Under the pieces are notes generated by a model. That model was not told where the DNA came from and ran no database searches. It saw only the letters and a list, made by a program, of their open reading frames with translations. A stretch of DNA of 64,000 bases from Mycolicibacterium hassiacum DSM 44199. GTDB lineage: Bacteria > Actinomycetota > Actinomycetes > Mycobacteriales > Mycobacteriaceae. Both the position numbers and the translations under genes were made by a program. The DNA is taken from the NCBI RefSeq assembly GCF_900603025.1, contig NZ_LR026975.1, forward strand, positions 2,046,001 through 2,110,000, read 5' to 3'. This document shows, piece after piece, positions 17,737-26,579 of this stretch; the stretch's first letter is position 1; each line of letters begins with the position of its first letter.

Positions 17737-19042
17737 GATCAACGAGTCATGTTGAACGCTAGGTGATTTGGTGTTGTTTGGCAAGCGCTGCAGCGGCGTG
17801 TTTCTTCTCGATGACGATCCGTAGTTCGTCCATGGACACATCGGGGAGGTAGCGGCGGGTGACCTGCCATTCGTCGTGGGCTTCGATGACTACCGCGGTG
17901 GCCAGCCGCAGAAACGCCGCCGGGTTGGGGAAGATCTCCACGACATCGGCACGACGCTTCATCTCTTTATTTAGACGCTCTATCGGATTATTCGACCAGA
18001 TCTTCTGCCAATGGGCCCGCGGGAACGCGGTGAACGCCAGCACATCGGTCTTGGCCTCGCCCATCATGGCGGCGACCTTCGGAAACGAGCCGGCCAGCGT
18101 GTCAGCGACGCGGTCCCACTGCGCGGCGACCTCGTCGGGGTCGGTGTGGGCGAAGATCGTCTTGACCGCCGCGGTCACCGCCGGGGCATGCTTGGCCGCG
18201 ACCGCGGTGTGCAGATTACGCATGAAATGCACCCGGCAGCGCTGCCACGACGAGTTGGTGAACTGTTGCGCCACAGCGGCTTTGAGTCCGGCATGGGCGT
18301 CGGAGATGACCAGATGCACCCCTGAGAGCCCACGCGCTTTCAGCGAGGCTAAAACTCGCGCCAGAACTCGTAGGACTCGCTGTCGCCGACGGCGGTGCCC
18401 AGCACTTCGCGGGTGCCGTCGATGGATACCCCGGTGGCCACCACCAGGGCCTGAGAGACCACGTGCGCCCCGATACGGACCTTGCAGAAGGTGGCATCAC
18501 AGAACACGTACGGGAACTGCGTATGGGCCAAGCTGCGGATGCGAAACGCCTCGATCTCCTCATCGAGGCCCGCACAGATCCGCGAGACCTCCGACTTGGA
18601 CACCCCGGAGCCCACGCCCATGGCGGTGACCAGGTCATCGACACTGCGGGTCGACACACCGTGCACATAGGCTTCCATGATCACCGCGTGCAGCGCGCGG
18701 TCGATGCGGCGACGGCGCTCCAGCAGCGACGGGAAGAACGAGCCGGCCCGCAGCTTGGGGATCTGCACCTCGATATCGCCGCTGGTGGTCGACACCGTCT
18801 TGGGTCGGTGCCCATTGCGGTGCACGGTGCGCCCATCGGTGCGCTCGTAGCGGCCCGCTCCGATCGCCGCGGTGGCCTCAGCCTCGATCAGCGCCTGCAA
18901 CCCGGCGCGGATCAACTCGGCGAACACCGCCCCCGAATCAGCAGACTTGAGCGCATCGAGCTGAGCAAGCAAGGCAGAATGGTCCTGGGTCATCGCGTAG
19001 ATGGTCCTTTCGTGAGTAACTTTTGTCGGTGACTCACTGATC
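17737..19042 (-). mobile_element. IS256-family element
   Basis: About 1.3 kb. Ends were placed by an imperfect inverted repeat: GATCAACGAGTCA at 17737 and, on the other strand, GATCAGTGAGTCA at 19042-19030. It carries one IS256-type transposase gene that is frameshifted. No clear target duplication was identified, so the exact ends may be off by some bases. Confidence 0.75.
17759..18993 (-). pseudogene. IS256-family transposase, frameshifted
   Basis: A Mutator-type DDE transposase in two frames. The N-terminal part (from ATG 18993) includes GAGRYERTDGRTVHRNGHR and the DATF catalytic region, and stops at GESYEFWREF-type sequence near 18349. The C-terminal part resumes as SGVHLVISDAHAGLKAAVAQ, continues through the RCRVHFMRNL signature, and ends at 17759. 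One missing T in a T-run around 18349 explains the shift: GAG TTT TAG instead of GAG TTT TTA. Inactive as sequenced, unless the base is a sequencing error. Confidence 0.85.
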
Positions 19043-19092
19043 ACTACGCGATGGCCCACCCCAGCACCGGGAACGACACACCCCGGCCGTAG

Positions 19093-19317
19093 GGCTCAGG
19101 TCCCAAACCCCACCACTCCAGGGGACTTACCCAAGCCGAACGTTGCCTGCCCCAACTGGTCCACGACGCCCGCGCCAACGGCCACGGCTGGACCGAGACC
19201 GCCCGAGCACTGGGCACCAACCCCGCCGAGGCCATCCTGCGATTTGACCCCGAATCTCCAATCGCGACGGTAGATGGCCTTAGGAGCATCAACGGTGACC
19301 TGACTGCTGAATCGTGA
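19093..19317 (+). pseudogene. Orphan coding fragment after IS256
   Basis: An open stretch ending at TGA 19317 reads LTQAERCLPQLVHDARANGH then GWTETARALGTNPAEAILRF, the kind of helix-turn-helix-like C-terminus seen in small actinobacterial hypothetical proteins. There is no credible start, since it is only open from just after a stop at 19090. It is probably the tail of a gene broken by IS256, or a second copy of the fragment at 17575. Confidence 0.4.
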
Positions 19318-19402
19318 AATCAGAAAGAGGAGTTCCTTGGGCCGGGCCGTGGACCTCTGGTGGGGTCAGTGCCCGCCGAGCACCTCTTGGGCTCGGCGGG
19401 GG

Positions 19403-22400
19403 TTACGGCGCACGGTTGGGTTGGGGCCACCAGCTGGCTTCGCGCAGCAGGGTGGCGATGGCGGGGACGGTGAGGGTGCGGACGAGGAAGGTGTCCAGCA
19501 GTAGGCCGCATCCGACGATGAAACCGGCTTGGATCATGATGGCGATCGAGCCGAACATGAGGCCGAACATGCTGGCGGCGAAGATGACTCCGGCGGAGGT
19601 GATGACCGAGCCGGTGTTGGCCACGGTGCGCAGCACGCCGACGCGGATGTTGGTGCCGGATTCCTCCCGTAGCCGCGAGACGAGCAGCATGTTGTAGTCG
19701 GCGCCGACCGCGACGAGGATGATGAACGCCAGAAGCGGCACCGGCCAGGCGATTTCGTGGCCAAGCAGGTATTGGAAGACTAGGACGCCGATGCCCAGGG
19801 AGGCGAGGTAGTTGAGCACGACGGTGCCCAGCAAGTAGATCGGGGCCAGCAGGGCACGCAGCAGCAGCACGAGGATGAGGCCGACGATCACGATGGTGGC
19901 GATGGCGAGTTGGGCGAAGTCGGCCCAGAGTAGGCGTGCGATGTCGGAGTTGACGGCAGGGAATCCGGCCACTGACACGGTGGCGTGGGCTAGGGCGGTG
20001 TTGGGGCGGGCGGCGTTGGCGACGTCGGTGATCGTGTGGGCGAGGTTCATCGCGTCGACGCTGTAGGGGTCGTGGCTGGATTCGATGGCGAAGCGGGCGG
20101 TCTTGCCGTCGGGGGACAGGAATTGCTTGGCGACGTCGGCGAATTGGCGGTTCTCGAAGGTGTTGGGAGGTAGGTAGAAGCCGCTTGAGGAATCGGAGTC
20201 GGCGCTGGCGCGGGCGGAGTTTTGTAGTTGGGTGGCGATCTGACTCATGCCTGAGAGCATTTCGAGGTTGCTGTCGACGAGGGTGTGCACGCCGGTGGCC
20301 AGGGCTTGGGCACCGGAGGCCAGTTGGCTGATGCCGTCTTGGAGTCGGCCGATGTTGCCGGCCAGATCCGCGGGGTCACCGAGGGCTCCGAATGCTTTGT
20401 CCATGGCGGTGACGGCGTTTCGGATGTCGGCGAGGGTGCCGGCGACGGTGGCGCCGGTGGCGGGATTGTAGCGGTCGCCGAGGTCGGCGACTTGGTTGAA
20501 GAAGCCACTGTTGCGCAGGGTCACCAAGACCTGGACCTGGTCTCGGATCTGGGCGCATTGGGGTGTGGTGGCACACCACGGAGCGGTGTTGAGGGCACCG
20601 ACGAGCGGATCGAGGATGGCGATGGCGTGGGCGGCTTGGTCGGCCCATGGCCGCAGGCCCGGCCCGGCTTGGATGGCCTGGTCGACCGCGGGTGCGGTGG
20701 CCGAAAGTTGCTGCAGCAGGGGCCGGAACTGCTGCATTTGTGTGCCGGCGGATTGGGCTTGGCTCAAGATTCCGCTCAGCGGGGCCAGGGCGGTGCGCAG
20801 GGTGGTGTCGAGTTGGGCCAACCCGGCGGCCAGTTGGTCGGCGCCGTTGGTGAGTTTGGCCAGGTCGGCTTTGCGGGCGTTGCCGTCGGCGACGGCGTCG
20901 GCCATCTTGTCCCCGATTTGTTGGTTCTGCCAGGCTAATTTGGCTTGGTCGAGTCGCTCGCCGGTGGGGCGGGTGACCCCTGAGACCTTGGTGACGCCGG
21001 GGATCTGGGCCACGCGTGAGGCCATCTCGTCGAGATCGGCCAGCCCTTTGCCGGTGCGCATGTCGGTGGGGTTTTCGACCACCAGGAATTCGGTGAAGAC
21101 GACGTCTTTGCGGAAGTGGCGGTCCAGCAGCTGGTAGCCCTGGTTGCTGGCGGTGTCGGCGGGTTGGCCTTTGCGGTCGTCGTAGCTGATGTTGATGGTC
21201 ACCGCGACCGCCGACAGGGCCAGCAGGACGGCCAGGCTGATGGTCAACAGTGTGACTGGCCGGCGGACCACGGCGACGGCCACGCTGTTCCAGTAGCGGC
21301 GGGTGCGGTCGGGTTTGGGGTCGCCGATGCCGCGTTTGGCGGCCAGTGCCAGCACCGGCGGCAGCAGCGTGACGGTGGCCAGGAATCCGAACAGGACAGC
21401 GATCGCGCACGCGGGGCCTAAAGCGGCGAACACGCTGAGCCGCGCGAACACCATCGCCAGGAACGCGAACGCCACGGTGGCCGCCGAGGCTAAGATGACC
21501 CGTCCGATGCTGGCGGTCGCGTAGATCGCGGCCTGCTCGGGCGCTACCTGGGCGCGGCGCTGCTCGTGGTAGCGGCTGATCAGAAACACGGTGTAGTCGG
21601 TGCCCGCGCCGAGCAGGATCGCGGTCATGAACGCCACGGTGAACTGAGACACCGGCATGCCCATCTCCCCGAGCGCGGAGAGCACACCGCGCCCGACGGC
21701 CAGGCTCACACCGATGACCAGCAGTGGGAGCAGGGCGGTGAACACCGACCGGTACACGATCAGCAGAATCAGCGCGATCAGCCCCGCCGTGGCGATCGAG
21801 ATGAGCACCAGATCGTGTTCGGCCGAACCGATTTGGTCGCTGAAAGTGGCCGGTGGACCGGTCACCCGCACCGTGGTGCTCGAATCGGCGAAGGCCTCGG
21901 CGGCGAGGGCGCGCACCGCTTGCACGGACTCGGCCGCGGTGGGGTCGCCTAAGGTGCCGGCCACGCCGACCGGCAGATACCAGGCCTTGCCGTCCTGGCT
22001 GACCGCTTGGGTGGCGGTGACCGGGTCGGCCAGCAGGTCTTGGACCAGCAGCACATGGTCGGTGTCGGCGCGCAGCCGCGACACCATCGCCTCGTAGCGG
22101 TCACGCGCGGCCGGAGTCAACCCGGCGGGGTCTTCCATCGCGACGAAGACTGTGGTCTTGGATCCCTGCTCGCCGAACGCGGCGCTCATCCGGTCCAGCG
22201 TCTGAAACGACGGCACGTCGCGGGGGATCAGATCCACCGATTGCTGCCGCACCACCGTCTCCAGCTGCGGAAACAGCAGGGCCAACACGACCGCGACCGC
22301 GAGCCATGTCCCGATCACCAGCACTTTATGCCGCACGGTGAATCCGCCCAGGGCGGCCAGCCACCCGCTGTATTCCCTCCCGGCGGCTGGCGGCCGGGAC

Positions 22401-22465
22401 TGCCCGGTTCGTGCCGTGTGGCGCGCGTTCGCCGTGGCCGTCGAACCTGGTCGGCTGTCTGTCAT
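19403..22465 (-). CDS. MmpL/RND-family transporter
   Basis: A 1020-residue inner-membrane RND transporter of the MmpL class, which moves lipids or siderophores across the mycobacterial inner membrane. It has the usual plan: TM1 (about residues 47-66), a large periplasmic domain, TM2-6 with a first MMPL box (AILLGAGTDYTVFLISRYHE), TM7, a second periplasmic domain rich in coiled-coil-like repeats, then TM8-12 with the second box (AVGADYNMLLVSRLREE). The Asp-Tyr pairs of the proton relay are present in both halves. No MmpS gene is adjacent. A TetR gene lies upstream on the same strand, and a TetR-like operator motif lies in the gap. Cargo unknown. Confidence 0.93.
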   Translation of the reverse strand: MTDSRPGSTATANARHTARTGQSRPPAAGREYSGWLAALGGFTVRHKVLVIGTWLAVAVVLALLFPQLETVVRQQSVDLIPRDVPSFQTLDRMSAAFGEQGSKTTVFVAMEDPAGLTPAARDRYEAMVSRLRADTDHVLLVQDLLADPVTATQAVSQDGKAWYLPVGVAGTLGDPTAAESVQAVRALAAEAFADSSTTVRVTGPPATFSDQIGSAEHDLVLISIATAGLIALILLIVYRSVFTALLPLLVIGVSLAVGRGVLSALGEMGMPVSQFTVAFMTAILLGAGTDYTVFLISRYHEQRRAQVAPEQAAIYATASIGRVILASAATVAFAFLAMVFARLSVFAALGPACAIAVLFGFLATVTLLPPVLALAAKRGIGDPKPDRTRRYWNSVAVAVVRRPVTLLTISLAVLLALSAVAVTINISYDDRKGQPADTASNQGYQLLDRHFRKDVVFTEFLVVENPTDMRTGKGLADLDEMASRVAQIPGVTKVSGVTRPTGERLDQAKLAWQNQQIGDKMADAVADGNARKADLAKLTNGADQLAAGLAQLDTTLRTALAPLSGILSQAQSAGTQMQQFRPLLQQLSATAPAVDQAIQAGPGLRPWADQAAHAIAILDPLVGALNTAPWCATTPQCAQIRDQVQVLVTLRNSGFFNQVADLGDRYNPATGATVAGTLADIRNAVTAMDKAFGALGDPADLAGNIGRLQDGISQLASGAQALATGVHTLVDSNLEMLSGMSQIATQLQNSARASADSDSSSGFYLPPNTFENRQFADVAKQFLSPDGKTARFAIESSHDPYSVDAMNLAHTITDVANAARPNTALAHATVSVAGFPAVNSDIARLLWADFAQLAIATIVIVGLILVLLLRALLAPIYLLGTVVLNYLASLGIGVLVFQYLLGHEIAWPVPLLAFIILVAVGADYNMLLVSRLREESGTNIRVGVLRTVANTGSVITSAGVIFAASMFGLMFGSIAIMIQAGFIVGCGLLLDTFLVRTLTVPAIATLLREASWWPQPNRAP

Positions 22466-22534
22466 CGCATCTACTCCCGAAGGGGAAGTGCCTCTGCCCG
22501 GAAGAGAGACTATGGAAAAGAGACTATCGGTATC

Positions 22535-22555
22535 GCAACGCTACTATGAGTACCC
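22535..22555. promoter_or_regulatory. Operator-like site upstream of mmpL
   Basis: Contains ACGCTACTATGAG (8-bp core ACGCTACT) about 75-85 bp before the mmpL start. The same core occurs in the promoter regions of the DUF6188 gene and the KstR-like regulator. The core is a half-site of a GTAGC/GCTAC palindrome. Inferred TetR binding site. Confidence 0.5.
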
Positions 22556-22626
22556 CTTTGTGGGGAATGGCATGCACCCGAGGTTGCCGACGCGATGCCC
22601 CTGTAGTGGTGGCAGCGCCGGCATCG

Positions 22627-23280
22627 TCAGGCGGTTTCTGGCGTCGGTGGTCGGTGGGCCACCAGGAAATCGTCGACGATGCGGACACGATCCGCGGGTG
22701 TCAGTGTTTTCATGCCGGTGAGTTTGGCGAAGACGATGGGTCCGAGGAGTTGGATGATGGCCAGCGTGGTGTCGAAGTCGTCGAGTTCATCACGTGCCGC
22801 CGCGCCGGCCAACAGCTCGTCGAAGGGTTGCCGGTACTGCTCGATGACGCGAGCGCTCAGACCGGCCAGGGGCTGGCGCGCGTCGCTGTTGGGATCGGGC
22901 CCCAGCGCCAACCAGGCCAACGCGGTCAGATGCAGCGGCGCCTCATCGATCAGGGCGGCCTGCCGGTGCACCAGCTCGATCAGCTGGTCACGTAGATCGC
23001 CCGTGGCCGGCGGCGAGGTGACCTGGGGCAGCAGCCGCTCGAACGCCTCCGCCAGCAGATGGGTGGTGCTCTCGAAGTGCCGATACAGCGTGGTGCGCGC
23101 CACTTTCGATAACCGCGTCACCGCGTCCACGGTGACCGCCTCCACCCCGCCGCTGGTCAGCAGCGACGTGGCGGCGTCCAGCAGCCGGGCGCGTGAACGA
23201 AGTTTGCGGGGGTCGATGTCGTCGTCGGAAGTGTCGTCTGCCCCGCGTGCTGGCGGTCCGTTTGGATCAACTGCGGCCAT
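22627..23280 (-). CDS. TetR-family regulator beside mmpL
   Basis: A 217-residue TetR protein with HTH at about residues 40-80 (LLTSGGVEAVTVDAVTRLSK then VARTTLYRHFESTTHLL). It is followed, 161 bp downstream on the same strand, by the mmpL gene, so it is the natural candidate for its local repressor. The ligand-binding half is not recognisable. Its own upstream gap is short (45 bp to the DUF6188 gene) and lacks the palindromic motif, so it may be co-transcribed with the DUF6188 gene. Confidence 0.9.
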   Translation of the reverse strand: MAAVDPNGPPARGADDTSDDDIDPRKLRSRARLLDAATSLLTSGGVEAVTVDAVTRLSKVARTTLYRHFESTTHLLAEAFERLLPQVTSPPATGDLRDQLIELVHRQAALIDEAPLHLTALAWLALGPDPNSDARQPLAGLSARVIEQYRQPFDELLAGAAARDELDDFDTTLAIIQLLGPIVFAKLTGMKTLTPADRVRIVDDFLVAHRPPTPETA

Positions 23281-23325
23281 GGGCGGGCTGGCTCCTACCT
23301 AATAGTCCTGCTGTGCAGTGTGGCG

Positions 23326-23754
23326 CTATCGCGCCACCGCTGGGGCGCTGTCGTGCTCGTCGGGTATGTCGTGGCGCACGACGCGCACCCTGCCGCGGGG
23401 TAGGCAGGCCATATAGCCGTGGTATTTGCCGTACAACTCCCACGCCGTCAGGTTCGCATCGCCCGCGACATCGATCCAGTGGCCACTGGAAAACTCCAGA
23501 TGCAGGTGGCCATCGTCGTCGTAGAGCGCCGTAGTGCACGTCGATCCCGAAAAATCCAACAGCGGACGCAGCGCCACCGGCACATCGTTCGGATCGATGA
23601 CGACCTCCTCGAGCGGGCAGTCACCCACCGGGGGCACAGTCAAGCGCAACGGCCCCCAAATGACCAGCTCGTTGTACTCGTCGAGGTCAAGGGCGAGGCC
23701 ATCCTTGACCGCGACACGCTGCACGGCGCACCCCTCGATCCACTGGCTCAACAT
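23326..23754 (-). CDS. DUF6188-like protein
   Basis: A 142-residue soluble protein. The LRPLLDFSGSTCTTALYDDD segment, then HLHLEFSSGHWIDV and AWELYGKYHGYMACLPRGRV, follow the plan of the DUF6188 family as I recall it (immunity-like or hypothetical proteins common in actinobacteria). Function unknown. It lies between two TetR genes on the same strand and has a palindromic operator-like site 51-68 bp upstream, so it belongs to the local regulon. Confidence 0.7.
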   Translation of the reverse strand: MLSQWIEGCAVQRVAVKDGLALDLDEYNELVIWGPLRLTVPPVGDCPLEEVVIDPNDVPVALRPLLDFSGSTCTTALYDDDGHLHLEFSSGHWIDVAGDANLTAWELYGKYHGYMACLPRGRVRVVRHDIPDEHDSAPAVAR

Positions 23755-23802
23755 GATCGTCCCTTCGACGCGACGTCAGGTCCTCACCACAAAGACTACA
23801 CT

Positions 23803-23822
23803 TGGTAGCGCTACGCTACTGC
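23803..23822. promoter_or_regulatory. Palindromic operator-like site upstream of DUF6188 gene
   Basis: The perfect 10-bp palindrome GTAGCGCTAC (23805-23814) is directly extended by a further ACGCTACT half-site. It sits about 50-70 bp upstream of the DUF6188 start, where a TetR repressor would block transcription. It shares ACGCTACT with the sites at 22540 and 24622. Confidence 0.55.
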
Positions 23823-23848
23823 GAGTTTCATTATCGCGGCCCTCCGAT

Positions 23849-24457
23849 TCAGATTTTCGAATGCTCGTCGTCACCGATCAGCAGGCGCATCGCGTGGTCG
23901 AGTCGCCGACAGACCTCGGCCGTCGACACCCGCCGGCTCAGCCAGGCGGTCAGATTTGACAACCAAACATCGCAGACAACTGTCGCGATAGCATGCTGCT
24001 CCTCGGTGGGCTCACCGCCGCTCATGGCGCGCGCCAGCATGCCTTCGAAGACGTTGGCGGCATGATCAACCTCCGCGGCCGCACTGGCGTCAGCGAACAC
24101 GAACGCTCGCGTCATCGCTTCCGTCAACCCGGGATTACGCTGCCATTCCTCGTTGACACGGTCGATCAACCGACGAAGCCGCTGCTGCGCCGTAGCGCCG
24201 CTCGCCGCCCAGTCGTAGCCGGTGTCGAAGCGTTCGAACTCACGCCCCAGCGCCGATACCAACAGATGCACCTTGGATGGGAAGTAGCGGTAGAGCGTTC
24301 CGATGGCGATGTCAGCCCGCTCGGCGACCTCCCTCATCTGAACAGCGTCATAGCCGCCCTGCGACCCAATCGCCACAACCGCATCCAGGATCAGGGCGCG
24401 ACGCCCCCGCTTCGGCGTGACGGCAGACCGCAAGTCAGCTAACGCTGCCGCGTTCAT
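23849..24457 (-). CDS. TetR-family regulator, KstR-like paralogue
   Basis: About 202 residues from ATG 24457. The strings GGYDAVQMREVAERADIAIG, LYRYFPSKVHLLVSALGREF, LTEAMTRAFVFADASAAAEVD and RVSTAEVCRRLDHAMRLLIGD follow mycobacterial KstR (the cholesterol-catabolism repressor) closely, in both the HTH and the ligand-binding half. It is probably a steroid/acyl-CoA-responsive paralogue rather than KstR itself, because its neighbours are not sterol genes. A tandem palindromic operator lies about 165-200 bp upstream, suggesting autoregulation. The start was chosen to match KstR length. Confidence 0.85.
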   Translation of the reverse strand: MNAAALADLRSAVTPKRGRRALILDAVVAIGSQGGYDAVQMREVAERADIAIGTLYRYFPSKVHLLVSALGREFERFDTGYDWAASGATAQQRLRRLIDRVNEEWQRNPGLTEAMTRAFVFADASAAAEVDHAANVFEGMLARAMSGGEPTEEQHAIATVVCDVWLSNLTAWLSRRVSTAEVCRRLDHAMRLLIGDDEHSKI

Positions 24458-24621
24458 GACGGCACCACATAGGAGTTGAGAAATCCAGCCGACCAGTGAT
24501 GCGGGTAACGCCAAGCACCTCACCGGCACCAGTCAATGGCGCCCCGGCGATCGCCGCGGCCGGCGGATCTTCTGCCGACATGGCCCGTGCTCCCCCTTGC
24601 GTCCAGCTACCAACACCAAGC

Positions 24622-24660
24622 ACGCTACTACTAGTAGCGGTGCGCTACCAGTAGTACTAG
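24622..24660. promoter_or_regulatory. Tandem palindromic operator upstream of the KstR-like gene
   Basis: The perfect palindrome CGCTACTACTAGTAGCG (24623-24639; 8-bp arms, single central base) is followed at once by a second, imperfect copy (GCGCTACCAGTAGTAC). It is the best operator candidate in the window and carries the ACGCTACT core shared with the sites before the DUF6188 gene and mmpL. Confidence 0.6.
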
Positions 24661-25115
24661 TTTTTCGGGAACCGCGCGCGGACGCGATCGAGGACATCTC
24701 GTCGGCGACGTCTTGGGGGCGACACTGCGAGCAAGAACGCCAGGATGTCCGCTTTGGCGAAAGTAGTTAGAAGTGGTCGATTAGGCGATTCCGGTGCCGA
24801 CTGCAGCATCTTCGAGATCTGCATCTCCACTCGCGGTCGCGCAATCATCACGACACTCAGAAGCGCCGCTAGCATGCCCGCCATCGCCGACATGATCGGC
24901 CCCGCCACGGAATCCAGAACCCTCCGCGCCCAGCCGCGACCTACACAGGTGCACCTGGCGAGCCATCAAGCATCTCGATCACCACATGTATAACGCACCT
25001 TGACCAGCCCATATTAAGCAAACTGCCGCTCTCCTTACAGATAAGTCGAAACCGGCCTCGCGAACTAGATGTAACTCCCAGACAGGTTGTGAACGGCGTG
25101 GTGAGCGGAAGTAGG
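24661..25115. other. Gene-poor stretch before the IS cluster
   Basis: About 450 bp with no convincing gene. A minus frame at 24657-24908 (83 residues with one hydrophobic start segment) and a plus frame at 24745-24993 overlap each other and neither has family features or a good ribosome site. Probably the eroded edge of the insertion-sequence cluster. Confidence 0.4.
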
Positions 25116-25186
25116 TGAGGACCTCCGGTATCGGTGTGGTTACCAAACACGCACATCCGATTACCGAGAGGTCCTCATGGTCCACG
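25116..25186 (+). mobile_element. Leader hairpin and start codon of an IS cut by IS110
   Basis: A long near-perfect inverted repeat (arms TGAGGACCTCCGGTATCGG at 25116-25134 and its mate at 25157-25177) is followed by ATG-GTC-CAC and then the IS110 left end. A hairpin directly before the transposase start is also seen in the ISL3 element at 50060, so this is probably the 5' end of another insertion sequence interrupted after three codons. The rest of that element is not in the window. Confidence 0.4.
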
Positions 25187-26558
25187 TGAATCGCCTGTAA
25201 GTATTTGTATGGCTGGCCCGGTGCTGGCTGACAGGATCGGTGTTGCCGTCCCGGTTGGGTGTGACTCGTGAATCGCTTGGCCCCCGTGCGGGTGCTCTAC
25301 CCGGGATCTGTCCACCCGGTCGCGGGCGGCGACGCCGGCCCGGTCCTGCTCCGGTGGCTTGATTAGAAGCCTGCCCGACTCGTTGCCCCGAGTCGTGGCC
25401 CGTTACAGGCCTGCCTCGAAGTTGCTTTCCGGGCCGACGCCGCTACGACGTCGTCCACGGGAAGGAACCACACGTCGCCATGTCCATCGTTGCAGAGCGG
25501 TACAAGTTTGTCATCGGAGTCGACACCCACGCGGCCACCCATTCGTTAGCGCTGGTCACAGCGGCTACGGGTGCGCACCTCGACGAGGCCGTGTTCCCGA
25601 ACACTGTGTCGGGTTGGGACCGTGCCTGGAACTGGATCGCCCGTAGAATCGATGGGCAATCGGCCCTTGTCGTGATTGAAGGGATCGGCTCCTACGGTGC
25701 CGGACTCGCCGAGCGAGTAAGCAGCGCGGGTTTACCCGTTGCAGAGCCGCCGGCGATCCCGGCGGCGCAGCGGCGCGGTGTCGGTAAGACCGACGCGCTC
25801 GATGCGGTCCGTATCGCGCGGTCGGTGCTGGCCGTCGATACCGCACGCCTGCGGCAGCCTCGGGCCACCGGCCGACGTGCGGCCCTGCGAATTCTGGTCG
25901 TCGCTCGCGAACAGATGGTCGCTGAGCGTACCCGGGTGATCAACGCCTTGACCGCATTGCTACGGACCGTCAACCTCGGGCTTGATACGCGTAAAGCGCT
26001 GTCGCACAGCCAATTCAAGGTAATCGCCCAATGGCGTGAGCGCAAAGAAGATGCCGTCCTCAGTACCTGCCGCCACGAGGCGATCCGGCTGGCCAAGCGC
26101 ATCGTTGCCCTCGATGCTGAGCTGGCCGACAACCGCAAAGGTCTCGATGTCCTCGTCGAGGATCTTGCCCCGCAACTGTGTGAGCTTCCCGGTATCGGCT
26201 CCGTGGTCGCCGCGTCGGTTCTCACGGCGTGGTCGCACCCCGGACGGGTGCGTTCAGAATCCGCTTTCGCCGCCCTGGCGGGCACCTGTCCAATCCCCGC
26301 ATCCTCGGGAAACACACTAAGGCACAGGCTCAATCGCGGCGGAGATCGACGCCTCAACCGGGCATTGACCACCGTGGTCATCGTCCGCATGCGTACCCAC
26401 GCACCAACACGCGCCTACGTCGCTCGACGCCGTGCCGAAGGCCGCACCACCAAGGAAATCATGCGCTCACTCAAGCGTTACGTCACCCGACAGCTCTACC
26501 GAACCCTCGCTGCAGCGCATCCAGTGCCGACACCCCTTGACACGATATAGAAGCATCC
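25187..26558 (+). mobile_element. IS110-family element, copy 2
   Basis: 1372 bp, same ends as copy 1 (TGAATCGCC on the left, AAGCATCC on the right). The right end touches the terminal inverted repeat of the IS3 element with no base between. The sequence differs from copy 3 at only one position that I found (the base matching 29090) and matches copy 1 there. Putative bridge-RNA region 25187-25479. Confidence 0.93.
25480..26550 (+). CDS. IS110-family transposase (copy 2)
   Basis: A 356-residue DEDD recombinase identical in sequence to copies 1 and 3, with the same N-terminal VDTHAATHSLALV segment and C-terminal LPGIGSVVAASVLTAW. It is complete and presumably active. It is oriented toward the IS3 element and is the mirror image of copy 3. 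Confidence 0.95.
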   Translation: MSIVAERYKFVIGVDTHAATHSLALVTAATGAHLDEAVFPNTVSGWDRAWNWIARRIDGQSALVVIEGIGSYGAGLAERVSSAGLPVAEPPAIPAAQRRGVGKTDALDAVRIARSVLAVDTARLRQPRATGRRAALRILVVAREQMVAERTRVINALTALLRTVNLGLDTRKALSHSQFKVIAQWRERKEDAVLSTCRHEAIRLAKRIVALDAELADNRKGLDVLVEDLAPQLCELPGIGSVVAASVLTAWSHPGRVRSESAFAALAGTCPIPASSGNTLRHRLNRGGDRRLNRALTTVVIVRMRTHAPTRAYVARRRAEGRTTKEIMRSLKRYVTRQLYRTLAAAHPVPTPLDTI

Positions 26559-26579
26559 TTGGTTTGTTGGAGGCTCGGG

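Noticed and set aside
18320..18350. Programmed frameshift in the IS256 transposase
   Set aside because: IS256 elements are normally single-frame, and GAG-TTT-TAG is not a convincing slippery site; a lost base is simpler.
24657..24993. Small genes in the gap before the IS cluster
   Set aside because: Overlapping frames on both strands, without ribosome sites or family features.
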